A stretch of DNA of 64,000 nt from Costus lasius. Taxonomy: Eukaryota; Streptophyta; Magnoliopsida; Zingiberales; Costaceae. Positions 11,093 through 21,872 of the stretch are shown here, in pieces (positions within the stretch are counted from its first letter, which is position 1; every line of letters begins with the position of its first letter). The stretch spans positions 79,825,178 through 79,889,177 of the forward strand of contig CM050449.1 of NCBI GenBank assembly GCA_027563935.2, given 5' to 3'. The notes under the pieces are model-generated. The model saw only the letters and a program-made list of their open reading frames with translations, did not search any database and was not told where the DNA came from. The position numbers were made by a program, and so were the translations under genes.

Positions 11093-12187
11093 ATGGTGCG
11101 ACCAAGAGCTAGCAATAGCAACGGTGATCAACAGTCTGACCTGAGGCAGGCCATGGAGGCTATGACTGCTATGATGCAACAACAGAACGCATTCATCCAG
11201 CAGCAAACTCAGATGATGCAGCAGCAGCAGGCGCAACACATGGAGGTTCAGCAACAGTTATTGCAGCGGCTGACGCAGACACCGTCTCAGTCACAGGCAC
11301 AACCGGCTGGTTCTTCTCTGGGTGATGGCGCACATAAACGATATGCTCGGTTGGTTCGAGAGTTTCAGCACCTGAACCCGACTGCATTTTATGGTAGTCC
11401 GGGGCCCAGAGCGGCTGAGGATTGGCTGTTGGCACTGGAAAAGATTTTCCAGGTTTTGCGCTGTGATGATGCAGACAAGCTATGTTTGTCTGTCTTTATG
11501 TTGCGTGGAGATGCTGAAGACTGGTGGAAGGGAGTCGTCAGACTGGCGGCAACTGAATCCAGAGATGTTGATTGGCAGTACTTCATGATGAAGTTCAATG
11601 CCAAGTTTTTCCCCTCTAGCTTATCTGAGGAGCGCGAAGTGGAGTTTATTCATCTTGAGCAGGGCGACCTGACGGTGGATCAGTATGAAGCCACATTCGC
11701 TCGGTTGTCGGGGTATGCTCCTCACTTAGTCAACACCGAGGAAAGAAGAGCCAAGAAGTTTCAGCGGGGTTTGAGGAAAGATATCAGGACAAGGGTAGCT
11801 ATGCTACACTTGGAAACTTATGCTGAAGTGGTAGACAGGGCTCGCACTGCTGAGAGGTGCATTGTGGAGATGGCTGCAGATATTATTCCAGTCACTGCAC
11901 CTGCCCCTACTTCTGTGACTTACGCACCCACTCTGGGTGGTAAGGATAAGAAGAATTTCAAGAGGAAGAAAGACAATAAGGGCAGATACCAACCTTATCA
12001 GAAGCCAGCCAGCACAGTTTCTCAGAATGGCAAGAAGTGTCTCCACTGTGGGAGCACTAAACATCAGGATAATGAGTGCTACAGGAAGACTGGCGCTTGC
12101 TTCAGATGTGGTAAGGCGGGGCATATGATTAGGGACTGTCCTATGCCGGATGCTAGAGGACAGGGTCAGGGTGAGAAGCCTACTGTG
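11093..12187 (+). CDS. D gag (capsid/nucleocapsid), cut by the A1 LTR
   Basis: Gag forms the virus-like particle in which the element RNA is reverse transcribed. The ATG at 11093 follows an A tract. Residues 1-90 are Gln/Met-rich and probably coiled coil. A retrotrans_gag capsid domain covers about residues 100-260 (for example AAEDWLLALEKIF and DQYEATFARLSGYAP). Two CCHC zinc knuckles of C-x2-C-x4-H-x4-C spacing start near residues 316 and 336. The native sequence stops at 12187 where the A LTR begins; the open frame runs on to 12259 only by chance. In frame, gag would have continued directly into the protease at 13861 or 23546, giving one gag-pol protein as in other chromoviruses. Confidence 0.88.
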
Positions 12188-13855
12188 TGTTGGGGTATGC
12201 CCTTAAGGCTAATGTTTGAGGCCTTGGGATTGTATAAGTATCATGTAATAAACTCTTAAGTTTATAAAAGGCATGGTTATTATTCAGGTTGTTATCTTGT
12301 CTGCTGTAATAAGTGTACTTCTGAATAATGTCTCAAAGCTGTTCAGCTAGGCTGACAGGCTCTATGTCCTTAGTCGAGATATCTTGGTGAACATGAGACA
12401 GCCTTGATATGATTGAGACTAATATGAGTGCTAATCTTATAGGATGCTTCGAGCATGGAATAAGATGTAGACTCATGAGTACATTGGATGTACTGGACAG
12501 ACCCTACTCGGATATTCCATTGCTTGTCACAATGTGAATGATCCTTGTAAGCACTAAGTGGCACATGTCCTTTGACTTGAGATCACTTATGTTTCTAAAT
12601 GATGATTGTCATTGTTTTGAGGTAGTTCAATATCATTTGAAACATAATGATTATAGACTATCTTGGATGGTGAGCTTGAGTCAGGTTAGGGCACTTGTGA
12701 TAGATAAAGGATTGCCGTCTCCTTGTTTAAGGAGTGTGATGTTCTAGAGGGCCCCCCTATATGAGATGATTGAGGAAGTGTATGGCCATACCCAGATGAC
12801 TATGTTCATCTGATCTAATCATGCTCATCGTATTGGAGTTACAGGCTTGACATGCTTGTCCAATAAGAACATCCAGTGGCAAAGGAATCATGTATGCCAA
12901 GTGAGTTGATTCACACTTATGCTATGGTTTGGGTGGAGTCTTGGAAGACTCTTTCCTTTATATCGGGAGACAGTGATGTGTTGCTAGATACCCCTCACTG
13001 ATCGTGATAACGTAAGTTATCGTTACCGACGTTTAAAGGAAACCCTCAGGGTCACACAATTTGGTGATATGGCTTTCTTTGAGTCAGATCGTGTGGACTG
13101 AATTATTTGGGTTCAGTTTAAAGGGATATAGACTCTGATTGTAAGTGAGATCTAGCTTGATCATGTTTGATTGATTAGGGCTTGAGATCGGTAAGCTTCG
13201 ATCGAGAGTATTGATGCTAGATCGGTGAGATCAAGAGCATCATAAGATGAACGGTTGGATTGGAAACCTTAGGGTTTGGTTGATCTAGACCGATTGCTTT
13301 GGTTTGGACCAATTTGGATTGAACCGGTTTACATGGGTGAACCCATGGTTCGATCCATAAGCGTTTTGGGCGGTTTGCTTGAAGAGGAGAACGCATGGCT
13401 TAATGGAGTTTCCAAATTTGGAAAGTCATTGAGCGCATGGCTCCTTGAAACGCCAAAATGGCTTGAGCTCATTCATCCCTTGTCTCCTTGCGTTTTGCTC
13501 TTGCTCGGCGAGACTTGAGAGAAGCTTGGAGTGGACGACAAGAGCAGAACCGGAAAAAGCATCATCTTCATCCCTACCACTCGAGAAGGACAACTTGGCA
13601 TTTTGCTAGCACAAAGTTGCGCAAGTTGGAAGCCTTCATCACTTGGTGTGTGTATTCTTTGGAGGAGATCTCGCTTGCTCTCTCTCATTCCAAGCCGCCA
13701 TCCAATCCATGGCATTGGTAAGATCAAAACTTGATCTTAAGTTGAATTAAGTTAACATATAGTTCATATGCGATCTACTTGAAGCCCTCTTTCCGCTATG
13801 CATGCTAGATGCGCATGTTTAGGGTTTCTTCCCCCTTAGATTAGGGGTTCCATCA
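12188..13855 (+). repeat. 5' LTR of A1 (1,668 bp)
   Basis: It begins TGTTGGGGTATGCCC and ends AGGGGTTCCATCA. It is nearly identical to 21873-23540 (one difference seen near 13461/23146). Both share variants not found in the A2 LTRs, such as ATGTTTC for GTGTTTC near 12590 and the TTCCATCA end for TTTCATCA. That fits one LTR having been copied from the other. A candidate splice donor GTAAGA begins at 13718. Confidence 0.95.
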
Positions 13856-16128
13856 CTGTGCAGACTCGCGTGTATGCCATCGCGGAGAGGGATGCTTCGG
13901 CTTCGAAGTCTGTGGTGGAAGGTACACTTTATGTGTTTAGTTATTTGGCACGCATTCTTTTTGATCCTGGTGCCAATTTATCCTTTGTGTCTACATGTTT
14001 TGCATCATGTCTGCCTGTGTTGCCTAGGATACTTGATTTCTGTATTTCTGTTCATACACCTATGGGTGAGGCCGTATCTACAGATATAACATACCCTGAC
14101 TGTTTGATTAAGGTAGAAGGATATGATTTACCTATTGACTTGATTAGTCTTTCTATGAAAGACTATGACATCATTCTGGGCATGGATTGGCTGTCTGCCT
14201 ATCATGCTACTTTAGATTGTTTTGAAAAGCTAATTACTCTGCATCTAAGTGATGGACAGCAACTGGTTATCCAAGGCCGGATTTCAGAACAAGAGCCTTT
14301 GGTGATATCTCATCTGCAGGCCAGGAAGCTTTTAGCCCAGGGCTGCAAGGGGTATCTGGCGCATGTCAAGGTGCAGACTGAGCCTGATTTGGATCTGGCT
14401 AAAATTCCTGTGGTAAGAGAGTTTGCTGACGTCTTCTCTGATTTATCTGGGATACCACCCAGCAGAGAAGTTGAGTTTGGTATCGAGTTGTTGCCAGGCA
14501 CAGCACCGATATCCAAAGCTCCTTACAGGATGGCAACTTCAGAACTGACAGAGCTGAAGAAGCAACTGGAAGAACTATTAGAGAAGGGGTATATTCGGCC
14601 CAGTGTTTCTCCATGGGGAGCACCTGTGTTATTTGTGAAGAAGAAGGATGGTACTTTGCGCATGTGCATCGATTACCGTCAACTCAACCAAGTGACTGTT
14701 AGGAATAAGTAACCATTACCCCGTATTGATGATCTCTTTGATCAGTTGCAGGGTGCTACTGTATTCTCTAAAATTGACCTGAGGTCTGGCTATCATCAGT
14801 TGAGAGTTCAGGAGGAGGATGTACCTAAAACTGCATTCAGGACCAGGTATGGGCACTATGAGTTTCTTGTTATGCCTTTTGGACTGACAAATGCCCCTGC
14901 AGTGTTTATGGATCTGATGAACAGAGTATTTCATGAACTTCTGGACAAATGTGTGGTCGTCTTCATAGATGATATTCTGATCTACTCCAAGAATGCGCAA
15001 GATCACACTCAGGATTTGCGCAAGGTGCTGGAGATTCTGCGGCTGAAGCAGCTGTATGCTAAGGCCAGCAAATGTGAGTTCTGGTTACATCAGATTGGCT
15101 TTCTGGGACACATTATTTCTGACCAGGGTGTGTCTGTGGATCCAGTGAAGGTGGAGGCCATTCTTCACTGGGGAAGACCAACTACAGCGACTGAGGTCAG
15201 AAGTTTTCTGGGCTTAGCTGGATATTACCGCCGCTTTGTGGAAGGTTTTTCCAAGCTGGCAGGTCCTCTGACTAAGCTAACTAGAAAAAATTTAAAGTTT
15301 GAGTGGTCTGATGATTGTGAGTCTAGTTTTCAAGAACTGAAAAAGAGACTGACCAGTGCTCCTATCCTCATCATTCCCTGTGATGGAGAGAAGTTCACTG
15401 TTTACACTGATGCCTCTGGTAAGGGTCTGGGTGCTATACTGATGCAGCAAGGAAAAGTAGTTGCTTATGCTTCAAGGCAACTCAAAGACTACGAGGTAAA
15501 CTACCCCACTCATGATCTGGAGTTGGCAGCTGTAGTTTTTGCCTTGAAAATCTGGAGGCACTATCTGTTTGGACAGACATTTGAATTGTTTACAGATCAC
15601 CAGAGCTTGAAGTATATCTTCACTCAGAAAGAGCTGAATATGAGACAGAGGCGATGGCTTGAATTGATAAAGGATTATGACTTCACCATCCAGTATCAGT
15701 CTGGTAAAGCCAATGTGGTGGCTGATGCTCTTAGTCGGTATCCTGTGACTCAGATAGCTGCACTACGAGTCCAGGAGTGGCGACTATTGCAGGAGTTCAG
15801 TGGCATGCATCTGAGTGTGACTCCGGGTGAGAGAGGCGGTCTTCTGGCTTCTCTCAGGGTTCAGTCAGACTTACTGCAGAGACTGAGATCAGGGCAGCAG
15901 TCAGATCAGGATATTCTACGGTGGAAAGAGAGGTCTGAGCAAGGCTGGGATGAGAATTTCAGTATGTCGGATGATGGTCTCCTCAGATTTCGTGGTAGGG
16001 TCTGTGTCCCTGAGGACCCTGAGTTGAGAAATGACATTCTTAAGGAAAGTCATTGCACTAAGTATACCGTTCATCCTGGTAGTACCAAGATGTATCAGGA
16101 TCTGAAAAGACTTTCTGGTGGCATGGTA
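13856..16128 (+). pseudogene. Duplicated D pol segment: protease, RT, RNase H, part of integrase
   Basis: The segment is nearly identical to 23541-25813 (one A/G difference seen near 15333). It carries the same defects: protease active-site triad D-P-G instead of D-S/T-G near 13964, and a TAA stop at 14710-14712 just before the reverse transcriptase core. RT (FIDDILIYS), RNase H ([12 protein letters not shown]) and the integrase zinc region start can be read. At 16128/16129 it jumps into the A1 leader, sharing only the two bases TA. The open frame continues to 16251 in unrelated leader sequence. Confidence 0.92.
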
Positions 16129-17970
16129 CGATTTTGTGATCCATGTTGGTTGCGCTTACTTTGGTTACATGATGGTTGCGCTTACTTTGGTTACATGATG
16201 GTTGCGCTTGTATCATGGTTGCATGAAGGTTGCGCTTGTATCATATGTTGACATGTAGTTTGCGCTCCCCCTTGAAGGGGACCCCCTAAAGTTTGCGCTC
16301 CCCCTTGAAGGGGACCCCCTAAAGTATGCGCTCCCCCTTGAAGGGGACCCCCTTAGATCTAAGGGTTATCAAGCATGTTGTTTGTTTATTTGCGCACGTT
16401 CTAAAAGTTTTCTAAAACTTACATCTTGCGCGCTTGATTAGATCTAAGGTGCCACTACATTAAACCCTTAGATGGGTTGATGGGGTTGAAGTCACCACTA
16501 GGTTAGATCCAAGTCTGATCAGACCATCTGACAGCTCAGATGGGTTAACCTGATAGCACCTATGCGCAAGCACAAGGTGGCTATAGGTTGACTGCATCTA
16601 GGGCGTGTAGCGAGGTCTGGTTGAGACACTACTGAACACACTTGAGTTAGGCCCGGGGTCACACCCGCTTGCCAAAACTCATGAGGGTAGTTCAGCCCTT
16701 GGCGCATGCATGGTTGACCATTAGGTCAACTCGGGTCAGTTAGGACTCGGTGCATGCAAGGGCAATGGATCTAACTAGATGGTTGAGTGGATCCCTATCA
16801 ATGGACCATTGTAAGGTTGTAGGGCTCATAAGGAAATTAAAATTGATGCCATGGGGTTTTCAAAACTTTTAATTTCAAGATGATTGGATCACATGTTGAT
16901 TGAACCATATGCTTGTTTATTTAGTCTTATGTGGGTTGCCCATATTGTGTGCTGTGCTGGGGCCTGCGTGCCTGGTAAATTATAAGTTAATTTTTGTGAT
17001 CTGCGAATCACATTGTTTTAATTTATGAAATGTAGTTGACCTGCGAGTCAACCTTGTCTAGATAGATCAAATGTACTTTGATTAGACAAGAGTACAAAGG
17101 CACACATCCAAGAGGGGCATTCACCTGGTGGTGCACCTGAGGTGCTCTTGGCGCTAGGGCACTGGGTTGGACCAGATGAGATGCAATGAAGCTCAAGTGA
17201 AGACTTAATTAACATTAAGGTCTTACTAGGGTTCATGGGCTTTTACCACATAAGATCATGCTTTCTACTTATTGCTAATAATTAGAATTGCATGTTTATG
17301 TTTATCTTCTGCTATAGCCATAGGCATGCCTGATAGTAAGAAGATAAAAGACCGTTAAAATCCAACGCTAATATATCAAGCTCGTAAGCCTTCTGACGCG
17401 AAACCTCACCTTTCTGATTATCGTTGGAGCCGTGTTGAACCCACTCAGTGGGCACGTCCATCTATCTTCAGACGGTGCTGGATTTCACCTGCGTGTTACA
17501 GAGTTGGGATTTATCCCCTCTCGTTGCTCAGCATAGCACGTGGTGGTCCAGGGAGTAGGTCGGGTCAGCTTGACCATGTAGGCTACATATGTGGCGCATA
17601 TGGTAGCACATGGAGGCAGCCATCTCTGGGATCAGAGACTGTGTTGTACCAACTCAGTTGGCACAGTCTGCTGGATTGCCAAGATGAAGGGGAATCGCAC
17701 GGGTTGGCGATTGGCTGGGACAGCCTACCAGAAACTAGTGCTTGTCATCTCTGTGCATCTTATCTCGCCTGAGCGGGACGCGGAGACCAAGTATGAAATC
17801 TGGATCCCATCTCACTAAAAGAGTGTTTACTCTTTCGGACTGTTTACTGGATTTTTCAGTCAGACAAAATAGTGAGAAAAGAATCTTTCTTAAGTCCTGG
17901 ATTGATTCTGAAACATTGATACTGACCTTGCTGTTCTTGCTTGTTGTAGATTCCTGCAGCAACGAACACC
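16129..17970 (+). other. A1 leader (5' untranslated region)
   Basis: It corresponds base for base to 36531-38372 of A2. It holds 26 bp-type repeats (about 16142-16249), three 33 bp units (16257-16355), hairpins H1 (17431-17456), H2 (17637-17668) and H3 (17763-17778), and a candidate splice acceptor ending at 17949. Short open frames in it differ from any known protein and are probably chance. Confidence 0.85.
16257..16355 (+). repeat. Three 33 bp units in A1 leader
   Basis: Each unit contains the palindromic run CCCCTTGAAGGGG followed by ACCCCC. The same array is at 36659-36757 in A2 and, on the other strand, at 60344-60442 in A3. Confidence 0.9.
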
Positions 17971-20900
17971 ATGAGCTTCAATGTGCGATCCCTACTGGAA
18001 AGGGAGAAGTTTGCTGGGCCGAACTTCTCTGACTGGTTCGGACACCTTAAGATTGTTCTTAAGGCAGAGAGGAAACTGTATGTCCTCGAGACGGCGATAC
18101 CGCCGCAGCCCGCTCCGAACGCCGCAAGGGCGGTTCGGGATGCCTACGAAAAGCACGTCAATGATAGCATTGATGTCGCTTGCCTGATGCTAGCGTCTAT
18201 GACGCCACCGCTGCAGCGTCAGCATGAGGATATGTCGGCTATAGAAATTATAGCGAACCTCAAGATGCTGTATGCTGCACAGGCGAGGACTGAGCGCTAT
18301 AATCTGACGAAGCTCTTCTTTCAGAGCAAACTGGCTGAGGGGAGCCCAGTGGGAGCTCATGTGCTCAAGATGATTGGGCACAAGGAGGCTCTGGAGAAAC
18401 TGGGGCATACCATCAACCAGGAGCTTGCTGTGGATATTATTCTGCAGTCTCTCCCGCCTTCTTTCGATGCGTTCATTATTAATTTTAATATGAACAAGAT
18501 CGATTGTACGCCGGCAGAGCTGTTGAATATGCTCTTGACTACTGAGGAAACTCTGAAGGGTAAGCCTTCAACCTCTGTCTTGATGGTTCCTTCAAGGAAC
18601 AAGAAGAAGGGGAAGAAGGGCAAGGCCCCTGTCAAGAATTACAGCAAGGCCCTGAAACAGAAGGTCAAGCGGTCGAAGGACAACAGGTGTTTCCACTGTG
18701 GCCAGCTGGGTCACTGGAAAAAGGACTGTAAAGCGCTCCAAGGAGATAAGAGGGGAAGCATCGCTTCTGGCTCAGGTATATATGTGACTGAGGTCATGTT
18801 ATCTTCTTCTATTTCATGGGTGTTGGACACTGCATGTGGAGTTCACATTTGTTCAAATGTGCAGGAACTCAAGAGAAGAAGGCAGGTGGGACAGCATGAG
18901 GTAGACCTACGAGTTGGAAACGGGGCACGGGTTGCTGCTGTTGCTGTAGGAGACTATTTCATTTCTTTACCATCTGGCATTGTATTAGAATTGAACAATT
19001 GTTATTTTGTACCCAGTATTACCAAGAATATTATCTCTATTCCTGCTCTTGTCAGGAAAGGATTTGCCTTTGAATGCAAGATTTCAAAGTGTGTTTTATC
19101 TCATGATAATATTGTGTATGCAACTGGTTCAATTAACAATGGGTTATACATGTTGGACATGGAAAATTCTATACAAAACATTGATAATAAGAAAGCCAAG
19201 TATGCTGATGACAGCACCTTGCTATGGCATAGTCGTTTAGGCCATATAAACGAGAAGCGCATTAAGCGGTTGCATGAACATGGACTGCTGGGATCATTCT
19301 CCTATGAGGAGATTGATACATGCAAAGCTTGTTTGATGGGTAAAATGACGAAGTCTCCTTTTCTTAACAAAGGTCAAAGGACTTCAGGTTTACTTGACCT
19401 TATACACAGTGATGTGTGTGGGCCTTTCAGTAAACATGCCAGAGGTGGCTATCAGTACTTCATTACCTTTACTGATGATTTCAGTAGGTATGGATATGTC
19501 TATTTAATGAGACATAAAAGTGAATCTTTTGACAAGTTCAAAGAGTTCAAAAATGAAGTACAAAATCAGTTAGGCCGAAATATCAAGGCACTTCGTTCTG
19601 ATCGAGGTGGTGAATACCTGAGTCATGCGTTTACTGACTATCTGAAGGAGTGTGGGATTATCTCACAGCTCACTCCGCCAGGAACACCGCAGTGGAATGG
19701 TGTGTCCGAGAGGAGAAATAGAACGTTACTTGATATGGTTCGTTCTATGATGAGTCAGGCTACTCTTCCATATTCCTTTTGGGGTTTTGCACTGGAAACA
19801 GCTGCAAAGGTACTAAACCGAGTGCCATCCAAGGCAGTTTTAAAGACGCCATATGAGTTATGGTATGGGAAACAGCCTAGCTTGACATTTATCAGGATCT
19901 GGGGTTGCGAGGCTTATGTCAAAAAGCTCGCCTCTGGGAAACTAGAGAGCAGATCTGAGAAATGTATCTTTGTCGGTTACCCTAAGGAAACTAAGGGTTA
20001 TTATTTCTACGATCCCAAAGAGAACAAGGTTTTTGTTGCTCGGACGACCATATTTCTTGAGAAGGAGTTTCTTCTGCAAGAGGCTAGTGGGAGAGAAATA
20101 AAGCTGGATGAGAATCCAGAGGAAGGACAAAGTAGTCAAGCACAGTTGGATGAGCCTGAGCCGGTAGATCAGGTTATTGAGCAACCTGAGGCTCAAATAT
20201 CACGGGAACCGCGAAGATCGGGTAGGATCCGTCGTCAGCCTGAGCGCTATGACGGAGTCTACATCATTGATAATGATGAACCCCTCACTTATGCGGATGC
20301 GGTCAGTGGACCGGAGTCAGCTAGATGGCTTGAAGCTATGCGAGCCGAGATGGACTCCATGTCAGATAATCAAGTCTGGGATTTGATTGATCCGCCTCCG
20401 GGAGTAATCCCTATAGGCTGTAAATGGATCTTCAAGAAGAAGATTGACATGGATGGTAACGTAGTTACCTATAAAGGCAGGCTAGTAGCGAAAGGTTTCA
20501 AACAAATCTACGGGATAGATTATGATGAAACTTTCTCTCCTGTAGCCATGTTTAAGTCTATTCGGATTCTTTTCGCGATAGCAGCATATTACGACTATGA
20601 GATCTGGCAGATGGATGTGAAAACAGCTTTCCTTAATGGAAATCTGGATGAGGATGTGTATATGACACAACCTGAGGGTTTCACTAATCCATCAGATCGT
20701 CATAAAATATGCAAGTTAAAGAAGTCCATTTATGGACTGAAACAAGCATCAAGAAGCTGGAACATTCGTTTTGATGAATCAATCTCTGAGTTTGGTTTCA
20801 TCAAGAACGAGGATGACCCGTGTGTATATAAGAGGTTTAGTGGGAGCGTGATTACATTCCTAATCCTCTACGTCGATGATATCTTAATCATTGGAAATGA

Positions 20901-21852
20901 TATTCCTGAACTGCATGCTGTTAAGGCATGGTTAGGAAAATGTTTCCAGATGAAAGATTTAGGAGAAGCAGCCTATGTACTAGGTGTGAAGATCTACCGG
21001 GATAGATCTAAGAGGCTTCTCGGGCTGTGCCAGAGTACTTACATCGATAAAGTCCTGGAGAGATTCCATTTAGAGAATTCTAAACGTGGATATCTTCCAG
21101 TCAGACATGGTCTGAATCTTTCGAAGAGTCAGTGTCCACAAACACAGACTGAGAAAGATGAAATGGACAATACGCCTTATGCTTCGGCTATTGGATCCAT
21201 TATGTATGCGATGTTGTGTACTCGCCCAGACGTCGCTTACGGGTTAAGCGTAACCAGTCGATTCCAAAGTAATCCAGGTTTGGCGCACTGGATTGCGGTC
21301 AAGAACATTTTAAAATATCTGCGGAGGACCAAAGATATGTTCTTGATATATGGTGGTCAGGAAGAACTCAGTATAGAGGGATATACTGACGCTTCGTTCC
21401 AGTCGGACCAGGATGATTTCCGATCGCAATCAGGCTATGTTTTTAGCTTGAATGGTGGAGCAGTGGTGTGGAAAAGTTTCAAACAGTCAACTGTTGCTGA
21501 TTCCACAACAGAAGCCGAGTATGTTGCAGCCTCGGAAGCATCCAAGGAGGCAGTGTGGATTCGTAAGTTCGTGAGAGAACTTGGTGTCGTTCCTTCAAGT
21601 GCAGATCCTTTGGTTATCTTCTGTGATAACACTGGAGCCATCGCACAAGCAAAGGAACCGCGGTCGCACCAGAAGTCCAAGCACATACAGAGACGGTTTC
21701 ACTTGATCCGGGAGATCATTGATCGTGGCGAGATCAAGATTTGCAAGGTTCATACAGATGACAATCTGGCAGACCCGCTTACCAAGCATCTGGCGCAGCA
21801 GAAGCATGAGAAGCACTGTAATAATATGGGTTTGAGATTTCTCAACCATTAG
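17971..21852 (+). CDS. A1 copia gag-pol polyprotein (1,293 aa)
   Basis: This is a single-frame Ty1/copia polyprotein. Domains in order: UBN2-type gag (about 1-210), a Lys-rich stretch, a CCHC knuckle (about 240-253, CFHCGQLGHWKKDC), protease (VLDTACG near 286), pre-integrase zinc region (about 400-470), integrase with D, D and E 35 residues apart in the last pair (LIHSDVCG, LRSDRGGEY, SERRNRT), reverse transcriptase with YVDD (about 967-970) and RNase H (YTDASFQSDQDD, FCDNTGAIAQ). One Ser is missing in a Ser run before the protease relative to A2 and A3. No stop interrupts it. The ATG at 17971 is the one conserved in all three copies. The product could act in trans although this copy lacks its own primer binding site. 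Confidence 0.95.
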   Translation: MSFNVRSLLEREKFAGPNFSDWFGHLKIVLKAERKLYVLETAIPPQPAPNAARAVRDAYEKHVNDSIDVACLMLASMTPPLQRQHEDMSAIEIIANLKMLYAAQARTERYNLTKLFFQSKLAEGSPVGAHVLKMIGHKEALEKLGHTINQELAVDIILQSLPPSFDAFIINFNMNKIDCTPAELLNMLLTTEETLKGKPSTSVLMVPSRNKKKGKKGKAPVKNYSKALKQKVKRSKDNRCFHCGQLGHWKKDCKALQGDKRGSIASGSGIYVTEVMLSSSISWVLDTACGVHICSNVQELKRRRQVGQHEVDLRVGNGARVAAVAVGDYFISLPSGIVLELNNCYFVPSITKNIISIPALVRKGFAFECKISKCVLSHDNIVYATGSINNGLYMLDMENSIQNIDNKKAKYADDSTLLWHSRLGHINEKRIKRLHEHGLLGSFSYEEIDTCKACLMGKMTKSPFLNKGQRTSGLLDLIHSDVCGPFSKHARGGYQYFITFTDDFSRYGYVYLMRHKSESFDKFKEFKNEVQNQLGRNIKALRSDRGGEYLSHAFTDYLKECGIISQLTPPGTPQWNGVSERRNRTLLDMVRSMMSQATLPYSFWGFALETAAKVLNRVPSKAVLKTPYELWYGKQPSLTFIRIWGCEAYVKKLASGKLESRSEKCIFVGYPKETKGYYFYDPKENKVFVARTTIFLEKEFLLQEASGREIKLDENPEEGQSSQAQLDEPEPVDQVIEQPEAQISREPRRSGRIRRQPERYDGVYIIDNDEPLTYADAVSGPESARWLEAMRAEMDSMSDNQVWDLIDPPPGVIPIGCKWIFKKKIDMDGNVVTYKGRLVAKGFKQIYGIDYDETFSPVAMFKSIRILFAIAAYYDYEIWQMDVKTAFLNGNLDEDVYMTQPEGFTNPSDRHKICKLKKSIYGLKQASRSWNIRFDESISEFGFIKNEDDPCVYKRFSGSVITFLILYVDDILIIGNDIPELHAVKAWLGKCFQMKDLGEAAYVLGVKIYRDRSKRLLGLCQSTYIDKVLERFHLENSKRGYLPVRHGLNLSKSQCPQTQTEKDEMDNTPYASAIGSIMYAMLCTRPDVAYGLSVTSRFQSNPGLAHWIAVKNILKYLRRTKDMFLIYGGQEELSIEGYTDASFQSDQDDFRSQSGYVFSLNGGAVVWKSFKQSTVADSTTEAEYVAASEASKEAVWIRKFVRELGVVPSSADPLVIFCDNTGAIAQAKEPRSHQKSKHIQRRFHLIREIIDRGEIKICKVHTDDNLADPLTKHLAQQKHEKHCNNMGLRFLNH

Positions 21853-21860
21853 ATTAAGTG

Positions 21861-21872
21861 CAAGTGGGAGAT
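21861..21872 (+). other. Polypurine tract of A1
   Basis: CAAGTGGGAGAT abuts the 3' LTR and lies nine bases after the pol stop codon. Confidence 0.9.

Noticed and set aside
12188..13855. Solo A LTR
   Set aside because: At first sight it is a solo LTR with CTGTG on both sides, but the A1 internal region and 3' LTR follow after the duplicated D segment, so it is better read as the A1 5' LTR altered by repair.
14746..16251. 501 aa frame as a distinct gene
   Set aside because: It is D RT/RNase H running across the 16128/16129 junction into A leader; the last 40 residues or so are chance.
17391..17410. Possible hammerhead ribozyme core (CTGACGCGAAAC)
   Set aside because: There is no room for stem II between the CTGA and GAAA parts and no flanking helices; plant retrozyme layout is not met.
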